Source: Burkholderiaceae bacterium
Lineage (GTDB): Bacteria; Pseudomonadota; Gammaproteobacteria; Burkholderiales; Burkholderiaceae_C
Assembly (NCBI GenBank): GCA_031253955.1
Contig: JAIRVJ010000128.1
Location: 1-64,000, forward strand
Direction of reading: 5' to 3'
Length of the DNA stretch: 64,000 nucleotides
Below, piece after piece: positions 63,468-64,000 of this stretch. A program made the translations under genes and the position numbers. The notes under the pieces are model-generated. The model did no database searches, was not told where the DNA came from, and saw nothing but the letters and a program-made list of their open reading frames with translations. Positions within the stretch are counted from its first letter, which is position 1, and each line of letters begins with the position of its first letter.

Positions 63468-63565
63468 GATATTCCACGCCTCACGCCCCTCGCCACACGT
63501 TCAACTCTCAACGTTCCACGCCCAACGTAAAATATTTGATTGACCCAAAACGCGCGGCACCCGGC

Positions 63566-64000
63566 ATGGCTATTCAAATCCAGAATCTCGACCTCGAAGA
63601 GCAGGAACAGCTCGAACAGATCAAACACCTGTGGAACAAATGGGGCAACCTCATCACCTGGGTGCTGATCGTGGTGCTGGGCGCTTACGCGGCCTGGAAC
63701 GGCTGGCAGTACTGGCAGCGCCGGCAGGCGGCGCAGGCTTCGGTTTTGTGGGGCGAGCTGGAGCGCGCGGCCACCGCTGGCGAAACGGCGCGCGTGACGC
63801 AAAGCCTGGGCGATCTGCAAAGCCGCTTCGGCGGCACCTGGTATGCCGCGCAGGGCGCGCTGCTGGCGGCCAAGACGCTGGCCGACAAGGGGCAAAACGG
63901 CCCGGCCATGCAGGCGCTGGCGTGGGCCGCCGACAAGGGCGGCGACGCGGGGCTGCGCGCCGTGGCCCGGCTGCGGCTGGCCTCGCTACAAATGGGCGAA
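63566..64000 (+). CDS. YfgM/TPR-like tetratricopeptide membrane protein, truncated by the window end
   Basis: LEEQEQLEQIKHLWNKWGNLITWVLIVVLGAYAAWNGWQYWQRRQAAQAS; downstream of hisS. Confidence 0.85.
   Translation, partial: MAIQIQNLDLEEQEQLEQIKHLWNKWGNLITWVLIVVLGAYAAWNGWQYWQRRQAAQASVLWGELERAATAGETARVTQSLGDLQSRFGGTWYAAQGALLAAKTLADKGQNGPAMQALAWAADKGGDAGLRAVARLRLASLQMGE

Overview
GC-rich betaproteobacterial chromosome, most consistent with Burkholderiales/Comamonadaceae-type gene content (inferred from gene content only). Housekeeping and stress loci include ftsK, lolA, gshA, rpoH with a perfect CIRCE operator, two tRNAs, ribE, ogt, a phosphomannomutase, waaA, and the conserved run ndk-rlmN-pilW-rodZ-ispG-hisS-yfgM. 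Catabolic/CoA loci include the pccB-meaB-mcm methylmalonyl-CoA locus, two acyl-CoA dehydrogenase/CaiB/enoyl-CoA hydratase clusters and four Bug-type receptors. There is also a heavy-metal-type RND efflux operon and an exosortase H (XrtH) plus partner pair. The most unusual content is a dense layer of dispersed short repeats: (i) eight AT-rich elements of constant length (86-87 bp) bounded by TTGATAGCT/AGCTATCAA; (ii) a 52-bp REP-like palindrome, two copies of which are translated in frame (waaA and the nodT-like outer membrane gene); (iii) a GTAGGGGCGAAAAATTTTTCGCCCCTAC palindrome that supplies stop codons to ribE, waaA and ogt; (iv) GCGTTTGGCGTTGAGCGT-like repeats located at gene ends. Other points of interest are an inserted eukaryote-like SDR/NTF2/PIN-remnant island splitting mcm from meaB, an uncharacterised helix-hairpin-helix protein between ftsK and lolA, a RodZ without its usual C-terminal domain, and an uncharacterised glycosidase-like protein. 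No CRISPR array, rRNA, transposase or prophage was seen. All calls are from reading the sequence and supplied ORFs; no database search was run.
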